A stretch of DNA of 64,000 bases from HKST-UBA178 sp965223815 (GTDB lineage Bacteria > Pseudomonadota > Gammaproteobacteria > Chromatiales > Chromatiaceae), in NCBI GenBank assembly GCA_965223815.1, contig OZ245019.1:2914001-2978000 (forward strand), written 5' to 3'. The notes beneath the pieces are model-generated. The model was not told the origin of the DNA and did no database searches. It saw only the letters and a program-made list of their open reading frames with translations. Positions within the stretch are counted from its first letter, which is position 1; each line of letters starts with the position of its first letter. A program made the position numbers and the translations under genes. Shown in pieces: positions 45,651 to 54,753 of this stretch.

Positions 45651-46861
45651 GAATAAAATTACTACCGGCCACACTACTTCTGTGGTGTTACCTATCCCAG
45701 GGCTTTGCGGGCATATCTTTCGGAGAGCCGATCCCGGTGACACCAGAACCGGTGGCGGGTGTTTTCCATCATCTCGATTCCGCCGGGCGCCGCAATATCG
45801 CTTTTTCGGGGGATAGCATAGCGGTAGTCTGGGAAGACAATAGGGACGGGCTACCTCAAATCTACATGGCCATTAAACAGCGCGAGGACCCAAGCTTCCA
45901 GCCCGCCATGATTATCAGCGGCGGCGGGGAATCATATGAACCGGCGATCACCGGGGTCGGCGACGGTATTTTTGTACTGATTTGGGAAGAGGCGGGATCG
46001 GTCTTTGCCCGTACCGCACAGACCGGTACCAGAGGACCGTCTCTACGCCTTTCTACTAATACCGCGGGCCATGCCACGATAGATAGCCGGGACAGAGAGA
46101 TATATGCCGCCTGGCGGGAACAACGGGATGCCTACCCGGCGGTAGTTGTAAGCCGCATCGTTATGGAGAGTGAGGGTGGGTTGAAAGCGGAGAAATCGGT
46201 AGCCGTGGATACCCAACCCCCAGTGGCCCCTCAACTCTACCCTGCCATCGCCGCGGGAGAAGCCGGCATAGCCATTGCGTGGGAAGATCGGCGCGCGGGC
46301 CATACCCGGCTACTTTATAGTCATTCTGCAGATGGAGCCAAGTTCGCCCCCCCCGAGCACCTCAACGAGTTTTTCAGTAATCGCAATCAGTACGACAGAG
46401 GTAACGGTGTGACCCGGGTGGCACTCGCCACCCTGGGTGATGAAGAGGTACTGGCGGCTTGGATGGACAAGCGCAGAAACGGGCGCGGCTACTCCATTTA
46501 TGCCGCCCTGGGCTATGATGGCGGACAGGCATATGGCCCCAACGAAAGGGTTCAAAGCGACGATGGTGACGAACTGCCCCACTACAATCCTTCGGTGGCC
46601 GGAAACCAACAGGGTCAATTTCTGGTTGCCTGGGATGACTACCGAAAGGGTACTTCGGATATCTGGTTGAGTACCCAGGACGAGGATCTTGACTGGGGAG
46701 AGGATATCGCCCCCCCAGCGGCGTCCGGTCCAGGCGAACAATCCAACCCAAGTATAACCATGGATGAGCAAGGGCTAGTCCATCTTGTCTGGCTCACTTA
46801 CCAAGAGATGGGCGGACCCACCAGGCTTTGGTATCTTTCCGGTCGTTTGGCGCTCGAATAG
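45647..46861 (+). CDS. Exported beta-propeller-like protein with W-x-D-x-R repeats
   Basis: A 404-residue protein with a signal peptide (residues 4-22). The rest is seven imperfect repeats of roughly 45-60 residues, each with a tryptophan turn: VVWEDNRDG, LIWEEAG, AAWREQRDA, IAWEDRRAG, AAWMDKRRN, VAWDDYRKG and LVWLTYQ. This is the look of a sialidase/YncE-like propeller. No sialidase catalytic motif is seen, so it is probably a binding protein. Overlap with the thioredoxin gene implies a two-gene operon, although the mature part has no cysteine pair. Confidence 0.75.
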   Translation: MRIKLLPATLLLWCYLSQGFAGISFGEPIPVTPEPVAGVFHHLDSAGRRNIAFSGDSIAVVWEDNRDGLPQIYMAIKQREDPSFQPAMIISGGGESYEPAITGVGDGIFVLIWEEAGSVFARTAQTGTRGPSLRLSTNTAGHATIDSRDREIYAAWREQRDAYPAVVVSRIVMESEGGLKAEKSVAVDTQPPVAPQLYPAIAAGEAGIAIAWEDRRAGHTRLLYSHSADGAKFAPPEHLNEFFSNRNQYDRGNGVTRVALATLGDEEVLAAWMDKRRNGRGYSIYAALGYDGGQAYGPNERVQSDDGDELPHYNPSVAGNQQGQFLVAWDDYRKGTSDIWLSTQDEDLDWGEDIAPPAASGPGEQSNPSITMDEQGLVHLVWLTYQEMGGPTRLWYLSGRLALE

Positions 46862-46879
46862 AAACAGATCAAGAGTGAA

Positions 46880-47671
46880 TCAGCTGCCCGGCCACAAGTC
46901 GAGGCGGCCGATTCCCGGAATCCGCAGCGCCCAATCATTGACATCGATTCCCGCCGAGAGGCCGAGCAAGTTGAATTCCACCCCCTCTTCGCGGGCCAAA
47001 CCCATGCCCAGAAGGCCGTAGAGGGAGAACTGCCAACCGGTGCCGCTCGGCATGCGCGCAATCCAGCGGTCATTGGCCAAGTAGTCCTTGCCAATTGCGG
47101 TTGGTGGTAAGTCCAGCCCCAGTTCAGGCACTTCACGGGCAATAAAAGCGGTAAAGGTGTTACTGTTGGGTCCCGGCCATACCCGGTAGGTTTCAGCATA
47201 AGGATAGTCTGCAACTGCCGCCTCTATTCTATCGATCAGCGCTTCGATCCCAGCGCCATGCCGCTCGAGCAGCATCTCAGGTTCGGCGTTAAACCAGTAA
47301 AAATCCGGTGGTCCACGGTGTCTGACACTCACCGCCGATTGGCCCCGGTACAGATTCCATCCCAGCACCTGGTAGATCGAGTAATGGTCCGCCCCTTCCC
47401 GTTTGGTGGCTATCCAGGTGTGTATCCCAAATGCGCCGCGCCAGTTGAAGGCGCGTGCCCCGTAGACCTGCACACTCGCCTCACGGAGTGTCGCCGGTGA
47501 TGGCGCCAGGCCGCTGCTCGCCAGGCTGGCGTCCCGCCAGTGGGTCTTGGTGTCGATCTCACCGAACGAGAACACCAAAAGGGGCCCCAGTAGCAACAGA
47601 AACACGAGCGCAGCCACCCAGCCGGTAAGCTTCGCGAACCTGCGTATGAGAATCGAGCCATTCACCGACAT
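46880..47671 (-). CDS. DUF3750 family protein
   Basis: A 263-residue protein with an N-terminal membrane segment (WVAALVFLLLLGPLLVFSF). The remainder fits DUF3750: ASVQVYGARAFNWRGAFGIHTWIATK, YQVLGWNLYRGQSAVSVR, YRVWPGPNSNTFTAFIAREVPELGLDLPP (in pieces), a possible hydrolase-like fold with N and H positions. Function unknown. It starts three bases after the stop of the large TIR-like/SLOG-like gene, so they are probably co-transcribed. Confidence 0.8.
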   Translation of the reverse strand: MSVNGSILIRRFAKLTGWVAALVFLLLLGPLLVFSFGEIDTKTHWRDASLASSGLAPSPATLREASVQVYGARAFNWRGAFGIHTWIATKREGADHYSIYQVLGWNLYRGQSAVSVRHRGPPDFYWFNAEPEMLLERHGAGIEALIDRIEAAVADYPYAETYRVWPGPNSNTFTAFIAREVPELGLDLPPTAIGKDYLANDRWIARMPSGTGWQFSLYGLLGMGLAREEGVEFNLLGLSAGIDVNDWALRIPGIGRLDLWPGS

Positions 47672-47674
47672 TCC

Positions 47675-49681
47675 CTACTGGTCATCCAGTTGCCGGGTAT
47701 CAATCCACTTTACCCTGCCGGTTCTGTGTTTCACTTCGTTGTACATATGTGCTGTACCACCCGGACCGTCTCCGCCGCCTCCGTTCCACAATGTAACGAA
47801 TCTGACCTTCTCCACATCCCACGCCAAAGCCGTATAAAGCAACCAGAGGTTGCAGCGTTCGAACGGATCAACACCCTCAGGCAGGGGACCCAGCTCCGAC
47901 GGCATGATGCGCACCCTGCCCTGGCCTTCCAGCACCCGCTGTTTCACCGAGTAGTATCTGTCGCGCCAGGTATCGCCTTCCCACGACGGTAGGACAGAAC
48001 GCTCAATGAACTCAGGTCCCGTAAACGGGAGGTAAATCTGACACCGCACTCCCAATTCCAGGCATGCCTCCAAAAATAGCAGGTCGCCTCCCGCAGCAGC
48101 CTGGCAAAGCGCCAAGTCCTCAGGGCCCGCACCCATATTGACAAGCGTCTCGAAGATACGTTCACCGGCTTTGGGCACCAACTCCCTGGGAAATCGAGGC
48201 TCCCTTCGATCAGGTGCGTCCACCATATGCCCGCTGAACAGGAACACCTGTCGCGGTTGCCAACTATCCGCCGGTCTGCTTAGGCGCCTCATGGCACGAT
48301 CGAATGTTTTGATCCCCGCCGCTACCTGCTCGCGGCGAAAACCGAGGCGGTCAAGGAGCAGCAGCTGAGTGCGGCTGGAATTGAGGGCAAACCAGTCTTT
48401 GCTGTTTTTAGCTATCGCCTCTTTGTAGGCTGTACGCACATCCTCCGGATCACCCTCCAGCACTTGCAGATCACCCAACGTGCTCTTGGACCAGTAAAGC
48501 TGTTCTGGCGCAGACTCAACTTCAGCGGCGAAACGAACCGCGCCCGCCGCCGTGCTCATTAGCTGCAGATATCTCTTGTCACCCGTCAAATGCGTGTACA
48601 GATGCATTAAAGTCAAGGCATTGATGCCCGAGTAATAGTGCCCTGGATTGGTGTAGTACGCCTGCAAATACTCCTCGATGGCATTGCGCAGCAGCGCATC
48701 CTCTTCTGCTGCATCGATGCGCATATCCTCCTGCGAGGCTCCCTCGATATCCCAGGCTTTGACCCAGGCGTCCTTGTCCACTCTGCTCAATAAAGTCAGT
48801 GTCTCGGTATCTCGAGGAAACAACTCGAGCATATGCCGATAGTGGGCCCGGGCACGCTCAGCGGAGTGTCCTGGCCGCTCTTCCATCGCAAGGCGCTGCA
48901 GGCAGATGCCCTTCTCCTTTAGCCCGGTCAAATTATGGGGCTCGATCTCCAGGCCCTTTTCCAGCTGTTCAAGGGCAAAACCAAATCGCTCTAACTCACG
49001 CAATGCCTTACCCGCCTTGATCCACGCATCGGCACGAAAGGCTGTCACCGGCGCCTCATCAGCCAACACCAGCAAATCACCGACTCGTCTGCGGGCGCGC
49101 GCCTCATCTATGCGCCGCTCCCAGTCATCGTGTTGTTCCCAGAAGGCCCCCACATCACCTATCCGCAGCGACTTCCAATCCGGTTCCTGCAAGTTGGGCA
49201 TCAAATGGTAGACAGGGCTGATTTTGCGGCCGTGCCAAGACTCCATGGTCTGCGCAACCATCGCCGTCAGCTGCCGCCGGTCTTCATCCAGGGTGTCGGG
49301 ATCGACCCCCCCTTCGAGCAGACCATAGCGCAGTTTGCGGTCGGTATAGAGATCGAACGCGGTACTGCTGCGGCCGCCGCTTATCAATACCACGCCCCGG
49401 GCACGGAGCGCATGGCGCACCCCGACCTCGTACCACACATTGGGATTGTCGATGGTCAAATCGGCAACCACCAGATCGGCGACCAACAACTCCTGAAACA
49501 TGTCGGTACGGATATCACCGGCGCGCTGCTCTTCGTCGGCACGTATTACACCCATCCCTGCCGCCTCCAGGGCGGGCTTGATTAGATCCCGATAGACTCC
49601 ATTGAAGTCGATGAGCTGGCCATCGGCCCCCGGCTTCTCGCCGAAAGGCATGGCCACAAAGGCATGTGGTTTCATGCTCAT
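47675..49681 (-). CDS. Three-part protein: TIR/deoxyribosyltransferase-like, helical repeat, SLOG-like
   Basis: A 668-residue cytosolic protein. Residues 1-130 have the fold signature of TIR-like/nucleoside deoxyribosyltransferase-like domains: AFVAMPFGE (8-15), IRADEEQRAGDI, VADLVVADLTIDNPNVWYEVG (split across 67-87, E85 a candidate catalytic residue) and a small-residue strand GVVLISGG. The middle, about 190-460, is helical and TPR-like (MAP3K TRAF-binding type, DUF4071-like). The last 200 residues have FLFSGHMVDAPDR and LALCQAAAGGDLLFLEACLELG, a Rossmann pattern like SLOG nucleotide-sensing domains. A nucleotide-signalling or NAD-linked role is inference. Start ATG 49681 has GGGAG upstream. 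Confidence 0.7.
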   Translation of the reverse strand: MSMKPHAFVAMPFGEKPGADGQLIDFNGVYRDLIKPALEAAGMGVIRADEEQRAGDIRTDMFQELLVADLVVADLTIDNPNVWYEVGVRHALRARGVVLISGGRSSTAFDLYTDRKLRYGLLEGGVDPDTLDEDRRQLTAMVAQTMESWHGRKISPVYHLMPNLQEPDWKSLRIGDVGAFWEQHDDWERRIDEARARRRVGDLLVLADEAPVTAFRADAWIKAGKALRELERFGFALEQLEKGLEIEPHNLTGLKEKGICLQRLAMEERPGHSAERARAHYRHMLELFPRDTETLTLLSRVDKDAWVKAWDIEGASQEDMRIDAAEEDALLRNAIEEYLQAYYTNPGHYYSGINALTLMHLYTHLTGDKRYLQLMSTAAGAVRFAAEVESAPEQLYWSKSTLGDLQVLEGDPEDVRTAYKEAIAKNSKDWFALNSSRTQLLLLDRLGFRREQVAAGIKTFDRAMRRLSRPADSWQPRQVFLFSGHMVDAPDRREPRFPRELVPKAGERIFETLVNMGAGPEDLALCQAAAGGDLLFLEACLELGVRCQIYLPFTGPEFIERSVLPSWEGDTWRDRYYSVKQRVLEGQGRVRIMPSELGPLPEGVDPFERCNLWLLYTALAWDVEKVRFVTLWNGGGGDGPGGTAHMYNEVKHRTGRVKWIDTRQLDDQ

Positions 49682-49809
49682 CTAGTAATGCTCCCTTATT
49701 CAGCTGTGCACCGCACGAAAGAGGTACGTCCTAGTCCTCTCATCACTCGGCAAAGGGATTTAGCTTTTATCCACCCGGGGCATTTGTCAAATGGACCCTC
49801 AACCCGGGT

Positions 49810-51858
49810 TCATATCTTCAGCCCCAGCCGGACTCCCTGCTCTATCGCTCTTACTGCGTTCAACTCGCGGGCGTTCTCGGCCCCGCCGATAAGGTGGGTG
49901 GGTTTGTCCAGCTCGATTGCCAGTTCACGATTAGATTCTTGACCCGCACAGACCACCAGGTTATCTACCGACAGTAAGCGGGATTCGCCACCAACACGAA
50001 GCCACAACCCTCGATCATCGATCGACGAATAGTCGCAGCCGGACAGCATCGAGACCCCTCGCGACTTAAGGATCGTGCGGTGAATCCAGCCGGTGGTTCG
50101 TGAGAGGCCCTTGCCCACTTTTCCCGCACTGCGTTGGAGCAGCCAAACCCGCCGTAAACTCGGGGTGACTGGCGGAGCATTGGCCGACAATCCTCCCCGG
50201 TTGCCGGGTGCCATGGTGATTCCCCACTCTTCCAAGAAGCGGAGATCATCATCCTCATCGAGGAGTGTTTGCTCACAGGTGATCAGCTCTGCGACATCGA
50301 ACCCGATTCCTCCGGCACCGATAATCGCCACGCGCTCGCCCAAGGGGCGCTGATCCCGAATCAGGTCTACGTAGCTCATCACCATCGGATGATCTATGCC
50401 TTCTATGTCGGGCACCCGTGGATTGACACCGGTGGACAAAATCACCTCCTGCCAGGGACCTCGGTTGAGAAGACCCGCCTCCGCCCGTGTATGCAGCCGA
50501 AGATCCACTCCCGCCAGCTCCAGCTTACGGCTGAAGTACCGCAGCGTTTCCTGAAACTCCTGTTTTCCTGGAATCCGTTTCGCCAGATTGAACTGCCCGC
50601 CGATTTCGGCGCTGGCCTCGAAAAGGGTGACACGGTGCCCGCGCTCCGCTGCAGTTACCGCAACGGCAAGCCCGCCGGGCCCTGCACCTATGACTGCCAG
50701 TCGTTTGGGGTGGCGCACCCGGGTGATCGTCAACCTGCTCTCCTCGCAGGCCAGGGGATTCACCATGCAGCTCGCCGTTCGCCCGTCAAAAATATAATCG
50801 AGGCAAGCCTGATTGCAGGCAATACAGGTGTTGATCTCATCTTCTCTGCCCTGCTGTGCCTTCACTAGAAAACCGGGGTCAGCCAACAGGGGGCGGGCAA
50901 GAGATACCAGATCGGCGTCGCCCCGGGCGAGAATCGACTCGGCCGCTTCTGGCGTATTGATACGATTGGAAGTGATAATAGGCAGAGAGAGCGACTGGCG
51001 TACCCGGGCTGTCACCCAACTGAAAACCCCACGGGGTACCATGGCGGCAATCGTTGGTACGCGCGCTTCGTGCCAGCCGATCCCTGTATTGATGATGTCG
51101 GCGCCCGCTGCTTGCACCGCCTCTCCCAGCTTGATGGTTTCTTCGGCGTTGCTGCCATCGGGGATCAGATCAAGCATGGAGAGGCGAAAGATCAGTATGA
51201 ATTGCTCACCCAGCTGTTCCCTGATGCGCCGCACAATCTCAATCGCAATCCGCATGCGGTTGCTGTAACTCCCGCCCCAACGGTCGCGGCGCCTATTGGT
51301 GCGCGTTACCAGAAACTGATTGATGAAGTAGCCCTCAGAGCCCATGACCTCTACGCCATCGTATCCCGCGCTCTGCGCCAGAGAGGCGGCACGGACGAAA
51401 TCGTCGATCTGCCCTTCGATCTCGATATCGCTCAGTTCCCTTGGCACCCGGCTGCTGATAGGCGCCTTTATCGCGGATGGCGCCACCGGCTCCGGCACTG
51501 CGGCATAACGCCCGGCGTGGAGTATTTGCATGCAGATTTTGCCCCCCGCGGTATGCACAGCATCAGTCACCGGTCGGTGACGCTCCGCATCCTCTTGTCC
51601 ACGCATGCAAGCCGCCCCATCGAACACGGCCCCTTCCGGATTGGGGGAAATGCCCCCGGTAACGACCAGCCCTGCGCCCCCCCGCACCCGCTCTGCATAA
51701 AATCCCGCCAGCCTTTCGAATCCCCCCGGAGACTCCTCCAGGTTGGTGTGCATTGAGCCCATCACCAGGCGGTTCCTTAGGGTTGTAAATCCTAGATCCA
51801 GCGGTGTCGAAAGCAGTGGATAGCGATTTCCGGGGGCCGGTGAAATAATCCCGCTCAA
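49810..51858 (-). CDS. fadH: 2,4-dienoyl-CoA reductase-type FMN/FAD/[4Fe-4S] oxidoreductase
   Basis: A 682-residue NADPH-dependent enzyme of the old-yellow-enzyme/dienoyl-CoA reductase family. N-terminal FMN barrel (PLDLGFTTLRNRLVMGSMHTN, MQILHAGRYA), iron-sulfur cysteines CIACNQACLDYIFDGRTASC, then an FAD domain (LAVIGAGPGGLAVAVTAAERG) and an NADPH domain (VAIIGAGGIGFDVAELI). It reduces 2,4-dienoyl-CoA in unsaturated fatty-acid oxidation, which fits etfBA elsewhere in the window. The start codon is TTG at 51858 with AGAGGA upstream. A related enoate reductase activity is the alternative. Confidence 0.88.
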   Translation of the reverse strand: MSGIISPAPGNRYPLLSTPLDLGFTTLRNRLVMGSMHTNLEESPGGFERLAGFYAERVRGGAGLVVTGGISPNPEGAVFDGAACMRGQEDAERHRPVTDAVHTAGGKICMQILHAGRYAAVPEPVAPSAIKAPISSRVPRELSDIEIEGQIDDFVRAASLAQSAGYDGVEVMGSEGYFINQFLVTRTNRRRDRWGGSYSNRMRIAIEIVRRIREQLGEQFILIFRLSMLDLIPDGSNAEETIKLGEAVQAAGADIINTGIGWHEARVPTIAAMVPRGVFSWVTARVRQSLSLPIITSNRINTPEAAESILARGDADLVSLARPLLADPGFLVKAQQGREDEINTCIACNQACLDYIFDGRTASCMVNPLACEESRLTITRVRHPKRLAVIGAGPGGLAVAVTAAERGHRVTLFEASAEIGGQFNLAKRIPGKQEFQETLRYFSRKLELAGVDLRLHTRAEAGLLNRGPWQEVILSTGVNPRVPDIEGIDHPMVMSYVDLIRDQRPLGERVAIIGAGGIGFDVAELITCEQTLLDEDDDLRFLEEWGITMAPGNRGGLSANAPPVTPSLRRVWLLQRSAGKVGKGLSRTTGWIHRTILKSRGVSMLSGCDYSSIDDRGLWLRVGGESRLLSVDNLVVCAGQESNRELAIELDKPTHLIGGAENARELNAVRAIEQGVRLGLKI

Positions 51859-51914
51859 GTTGTATCCTCTGTAGCTTTAACGAATCTTTCACCCTTATCA
51901 CACAAGAGGTCGCT

Positions 51915-52739
51915 CTGAACACCCTGGTCGAATTCATCCAGGCCTTTCCGCGGCTGCTGGTTATCACCGGGGCAGGCTTGTCCGCCTCATCTGGGATCCC
52001 CACCTACCGGGACGACGCCGGGATCTGGCAACGGGGCGATCCGGTCCAACACCAGGATTTTCTCGACCGATACCCGGTTCGCCAACGCTACTGGGCCCGG
52101 AGCCTGGTGGGCTGGCGCCATATGGAACAAGTCGCTCCCAATACTGCCCATTTCTCCCTGGTGAATCTGGAGACTGCGGGTCATATAAGCCTGCTGGTCA
52201 CTCAGAACGTGGATCGACTGCACCAGCGCGCGGGGCACCGAAGGGTCGTCGATCTCCACGGCCGCATCGACCAGGTCATCTGTCTGAATTGCGAAAGCAG
52301 GCTCCCCAGGTCCCGGATGCAGGAGATGCTTATCGAGCTGAATCCCGATCTCAGTCATTTGGCGGTAAGCGCCCTACCCGATGGGGATGCAGAGCTGGCG
52401 GACGATCTGATTGGGGATTTTCGGGTTCCGGAGTGCGGCCTTTGCGGGGGCAACCTGATGCCCAATGTGGTGTTCTATGGGGGTAGCGTACCCCGGCAAC
52501 GGGTTGAATTGATCAACCAGGCTGTAGCAGAGGCGGACGCATTGCTGACGGTCGGTTCCTCTCTCATGGTGTTCTCGGCCTTTAGATTTTGCCGGTTGGC
52601 GCAACAGCTTAACAAACCCCTGGCTATTCTCAATAGGGGTAAAACCCGTGCCGACGACCTCGCCAGTCTCAGAATCACCGCAGACTGCGATGAAATTCTG
52701 TTTGATTTGTCACGCCAGCTGGAGTCCCGACCGCATTGA
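51915..52739 (+). CDS. Sir2-family NAD-dependent protein deacylase, apparent CTG start
   Basis: A sirtuin of 274 residues if CTG 51915 is used. VITGAGLSASSGIPTYRD is the NAD loop, TQNVDRLHQRAGHRRVVDLHG the catalytic region (histidine in DLHG), CLNC and CGLCGG the zinc cysteines, and VVFYGGSVP the next strand. The sequence groups with class II (SIRT4-like) enzymes. No ATG, GTG or TTG lies in frame between the upstream stop at 51846 and the NAD loop; the first TTG, 51978, would remove the essential GAG. CTG 51915 has AGAGG six bases upstream and gives the normal N-terminal helix. It is divergent from fadH. Confidence 0.85.
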   Translation: MNTLVEFIQAFPRLLVITGAGLSASSGIPTYRDDAGIWQRGDPVQHQDFLDRYPVRQRYWARSLVGWRHMEQVAPNTAHFSLVNLETAGHISLLVTQNVDRLHQRAGHRRVVDLHGRIDQVICLNCESRLPRSRMQEMLIELNPDLSHLAVSALPDGDAELADDLIGDFRVPECGLCGGNLMPNVVFYGGSVPRQRVELINQAVAEADALLTVGSSLMVFSAFRFCRLAQQLNKPLAILNRGKTRADDLASLRITADCDEILFDLSRQLESRPH

Positions 52740-52849
52740 ATACGGGTCTTGGTTACGCCGTCCCCCGTTATCCCGTCTATCCTCGCTGCTCAGATACCAC
52801 GCATTGCTGATAATCATGACCTCGGTCATCTAATAGTTTACGACTGTCT

Positions 52850-52876
52850 TAAAGCTGTACACCAAGCAGCCGACAT
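52850..52876 (+). promoter_or_regulatory. Sigma-28 (FliA) type promoter for MCP gene
   Basis: TAAA (52850-52853), 15-bp spacer, GCCGACAT (52869-52876), six of eight against GCCGATAA with exact spacing. It precedes the chemoreceptor ATG at 52986 by about 110 bp, leaving a leader of about 100 nt. Confidence 0.65.
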
Positions 52877-52985
52877 TTCCTTTGATCCGATCTGGAAAAT
52901 AATTACACACAAGCCGGTAACACAGCGCTATCACATACTGCTCGAGCAAGGCAGGTTTAATCACTTAGATACGGCGGGAACTAGA

Positions 52986-54680
52986 ATGAAATTTGGACTC
53001 GGCAACATCTCTCTCAAAGCAAAAATAATCGGCAATGCGGTTATATTGATGTCCTTTATTTTGTTGATCTCAGGCTACTCGCTGATTTCGATGAACCGGG
53101 CGGGGGTGGAGCTGGAGTCCATCCTCAAACGCCAAATTCCCCTCACCGAGCGACTGACGGCCATTACGGAGAATCAGCTGGAGCAGGCCATTCACTTTGA
53201 ACGTGCAATACGCCTCGGCCGTGCGATGCTGGTCGATGACGATGCGACAGAGGGTTTCAAGCAGCAGCTGGCGGCTTTCCAAAAGCACGGTGCGCAAGTG
53301 CTGGCGGAGATCACCGATGCCAAAGCATTGGCAGACTCCACCCTGATCGATGATGCAGCCAACACAGAGAATTCGGCGCTGCAACAAGTGGCAAAAGCCT
53401 TGGAGGCTATAGCGGGTGAGCATGGGGACTACGAGCGCCAGGTCCAGGGGGTGTTCTCCATGCTCCAGGCCGGAATGCCCAGGGAAGCCGAAGGGATGGC
53501 CAACAGCGTGGTAACCGAAGAGGAGCAGCTGAACAAGGCCATCCTGGCGTTGCTGGCGAAACTGCAGGCTTCAACCGTCGAGGCAGGGGAGCGTGCCGAG
53601 ACCGTCGAACAGAAGGCCAAGGTGTTCATGACCGCCCTCGCCGCGTTGGCCGTTGTCCTAGGTGCTTTGCTGAGCTTGGGTATTTGCCGCCACATTGCAG
53701 CGAGATTGAAAAACATGGTTTCCAGCGTGCAAACCATCTCCTCCGGCGATCTCAGACAGATGATAGAAGTAAGCGGTGGAGACGAAATCAGCCAACTCCA
53801 ATCCTCCATGGCCGAGATGCAATCCCGGCTGCGCCAGATGATAACCAAGATAAACGACTTTACTCAGCAGATTGCTAGCGCCGCCGGGGAGATGTTGTCA
53901 GCCACGACCCAGACCAATACCAACATCGCTCGGCAACAATCGGAAACCGAGCAGGTATCCACCGCAATGCACGAGCTGGCCGCTACCGCAAGCGAGGTGG
54001 CAAAAAGTGTGAGCACCACTTCCGCCGCCTCTTTTGAGGCCAATGAAGAGACCGTGCAGGGCAACAAGGTGGTGTCCACTGCCGTAACGGGAATCGAAAA
54101 GCTGGCGAGCGAAATCGAGGGTGGAGCCGAAGTGATCGCTCAAGTCGAAAGAGATAGCGAAAACATCAACAAGGTCCTGGATGTCATCAAGGCTATTGCC
54201 GAGCAGACAAATTTACTGGCACTCAATGCTGCCATAGAGGCCGCCCGAGCCGGAGAGCAGGGTCGCGGCTTTGCAGTAGTCGCAGATGAAGTACGCACCC
54301 TCGCAGGCCGCACCCAGGAGTCAACTGCAGAAATCAACGAACTCATAGACAAACTGCAGTCCGGGTCGCGAAACGCCGTTGCGGTGATGAGTCAGAGCCG
54401 CGCACTGGCACGAGACGTGGTCGATCAGGCATCAGGCGCTGGCGCCTCCCTGAGTACCATTGCCGCCTCGGTCTCGAGGATCGACGGCATGAGCACCCAG
54501 ATCGCCACTGCCGCCGAAGAGCAGCGTGCAGTTGCGGAGGATATGAGCAGCAACATAGTCAGAATTAGCGAGATGGCGAAGGAAAACGCAGCGGGCGCCG
54601 AACAGACCGCGGGGGCGAGCAGAAACGTGGCAACCATTTCCTCCGATCTCAAGGCGCTGGTAGCCCACTTCCAGGTCTGA
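52986..54680 (+). CDS. Methyl-accepting chemotaxis protein
   Basis: A 564-residue chemoreceptor. TM1 is residues 15-35 (GNAVILMSFILLISGYSLI), the periplasmic part is a helical bundle with LERITxxQL-like repeats around ITENQLEQAIHFERAIRLGR, TM2 is ALAALAVVLGALLSLGI (about 214-231), followed by HAMP and the signalling hairpin with tip AEQTNLLALNAAIEAARAGE and VVADEVRTLAGRTQ. ATG 52986 directly follows GGGA and is preferred to the far upstream in-frame ATG at 52749, which would place 79 residues across the FliA-type promoter. Confidence 0.93.
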   Translation: MKFGLGNISLKAKIIGNAVILMSFILLISGYSLISMNRAGVELESILKRQIPLTERLTAITENQLEQAIHFERAIRLGRAMLVDDDATEGFKQQLAAFQKHGAQVLAEITDAKALADSTLIDDAANTENSALQQVAKALEAIAGEHGDYERQVQGVFSMLQAGMPREAEGMANSVVTEEEQLNKAILALLAKLQASTVEAGERAETVEQKAKVFMTALAALAVVLGALLSLGICRHIAARLKNMVSSVQTISSGDLRQMIEVSGGDEISQLQSSMAEMQSRLRQMITKINDFTQQIASAAGEMLSATTQTNTNIARQQSETEQVSTAMHELAATASEVAKSVSTTSAASFEANEETVQGNKVVSTAVTGIEKLASEIEGGAEVIAQVERDSENINKVLDVIKAIAEQTNLLALNAAIEAARAGEQGRGFAVVADEVRTLAGRTQESTAEINELIDKLQSGSRNAVAVMSQSRALARDVVDQASGAGASLSTIAASVSRIDGMSTQIATAAEEQRAVAEDMSSNIVRISEMAKENAAGAEQTAGASRNVATISSDLKALVAHFQV

Positions 54681-54753
54681 TGCGGCCGCTGTAAGATTAA
54701 ACCGGAGGGGTTAGCGAAAACCACCGATCAATCGTTACGGGGAAGGCTGAGCA

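Noticed and set aside
52749..52985. N-terminal extension of the second chemoreceptor
   Set aside because: It spans a FliA-type promoter, lacks family resemblance, and ATG 52986 gives a normal receptor with TM1 near the N-terminus.
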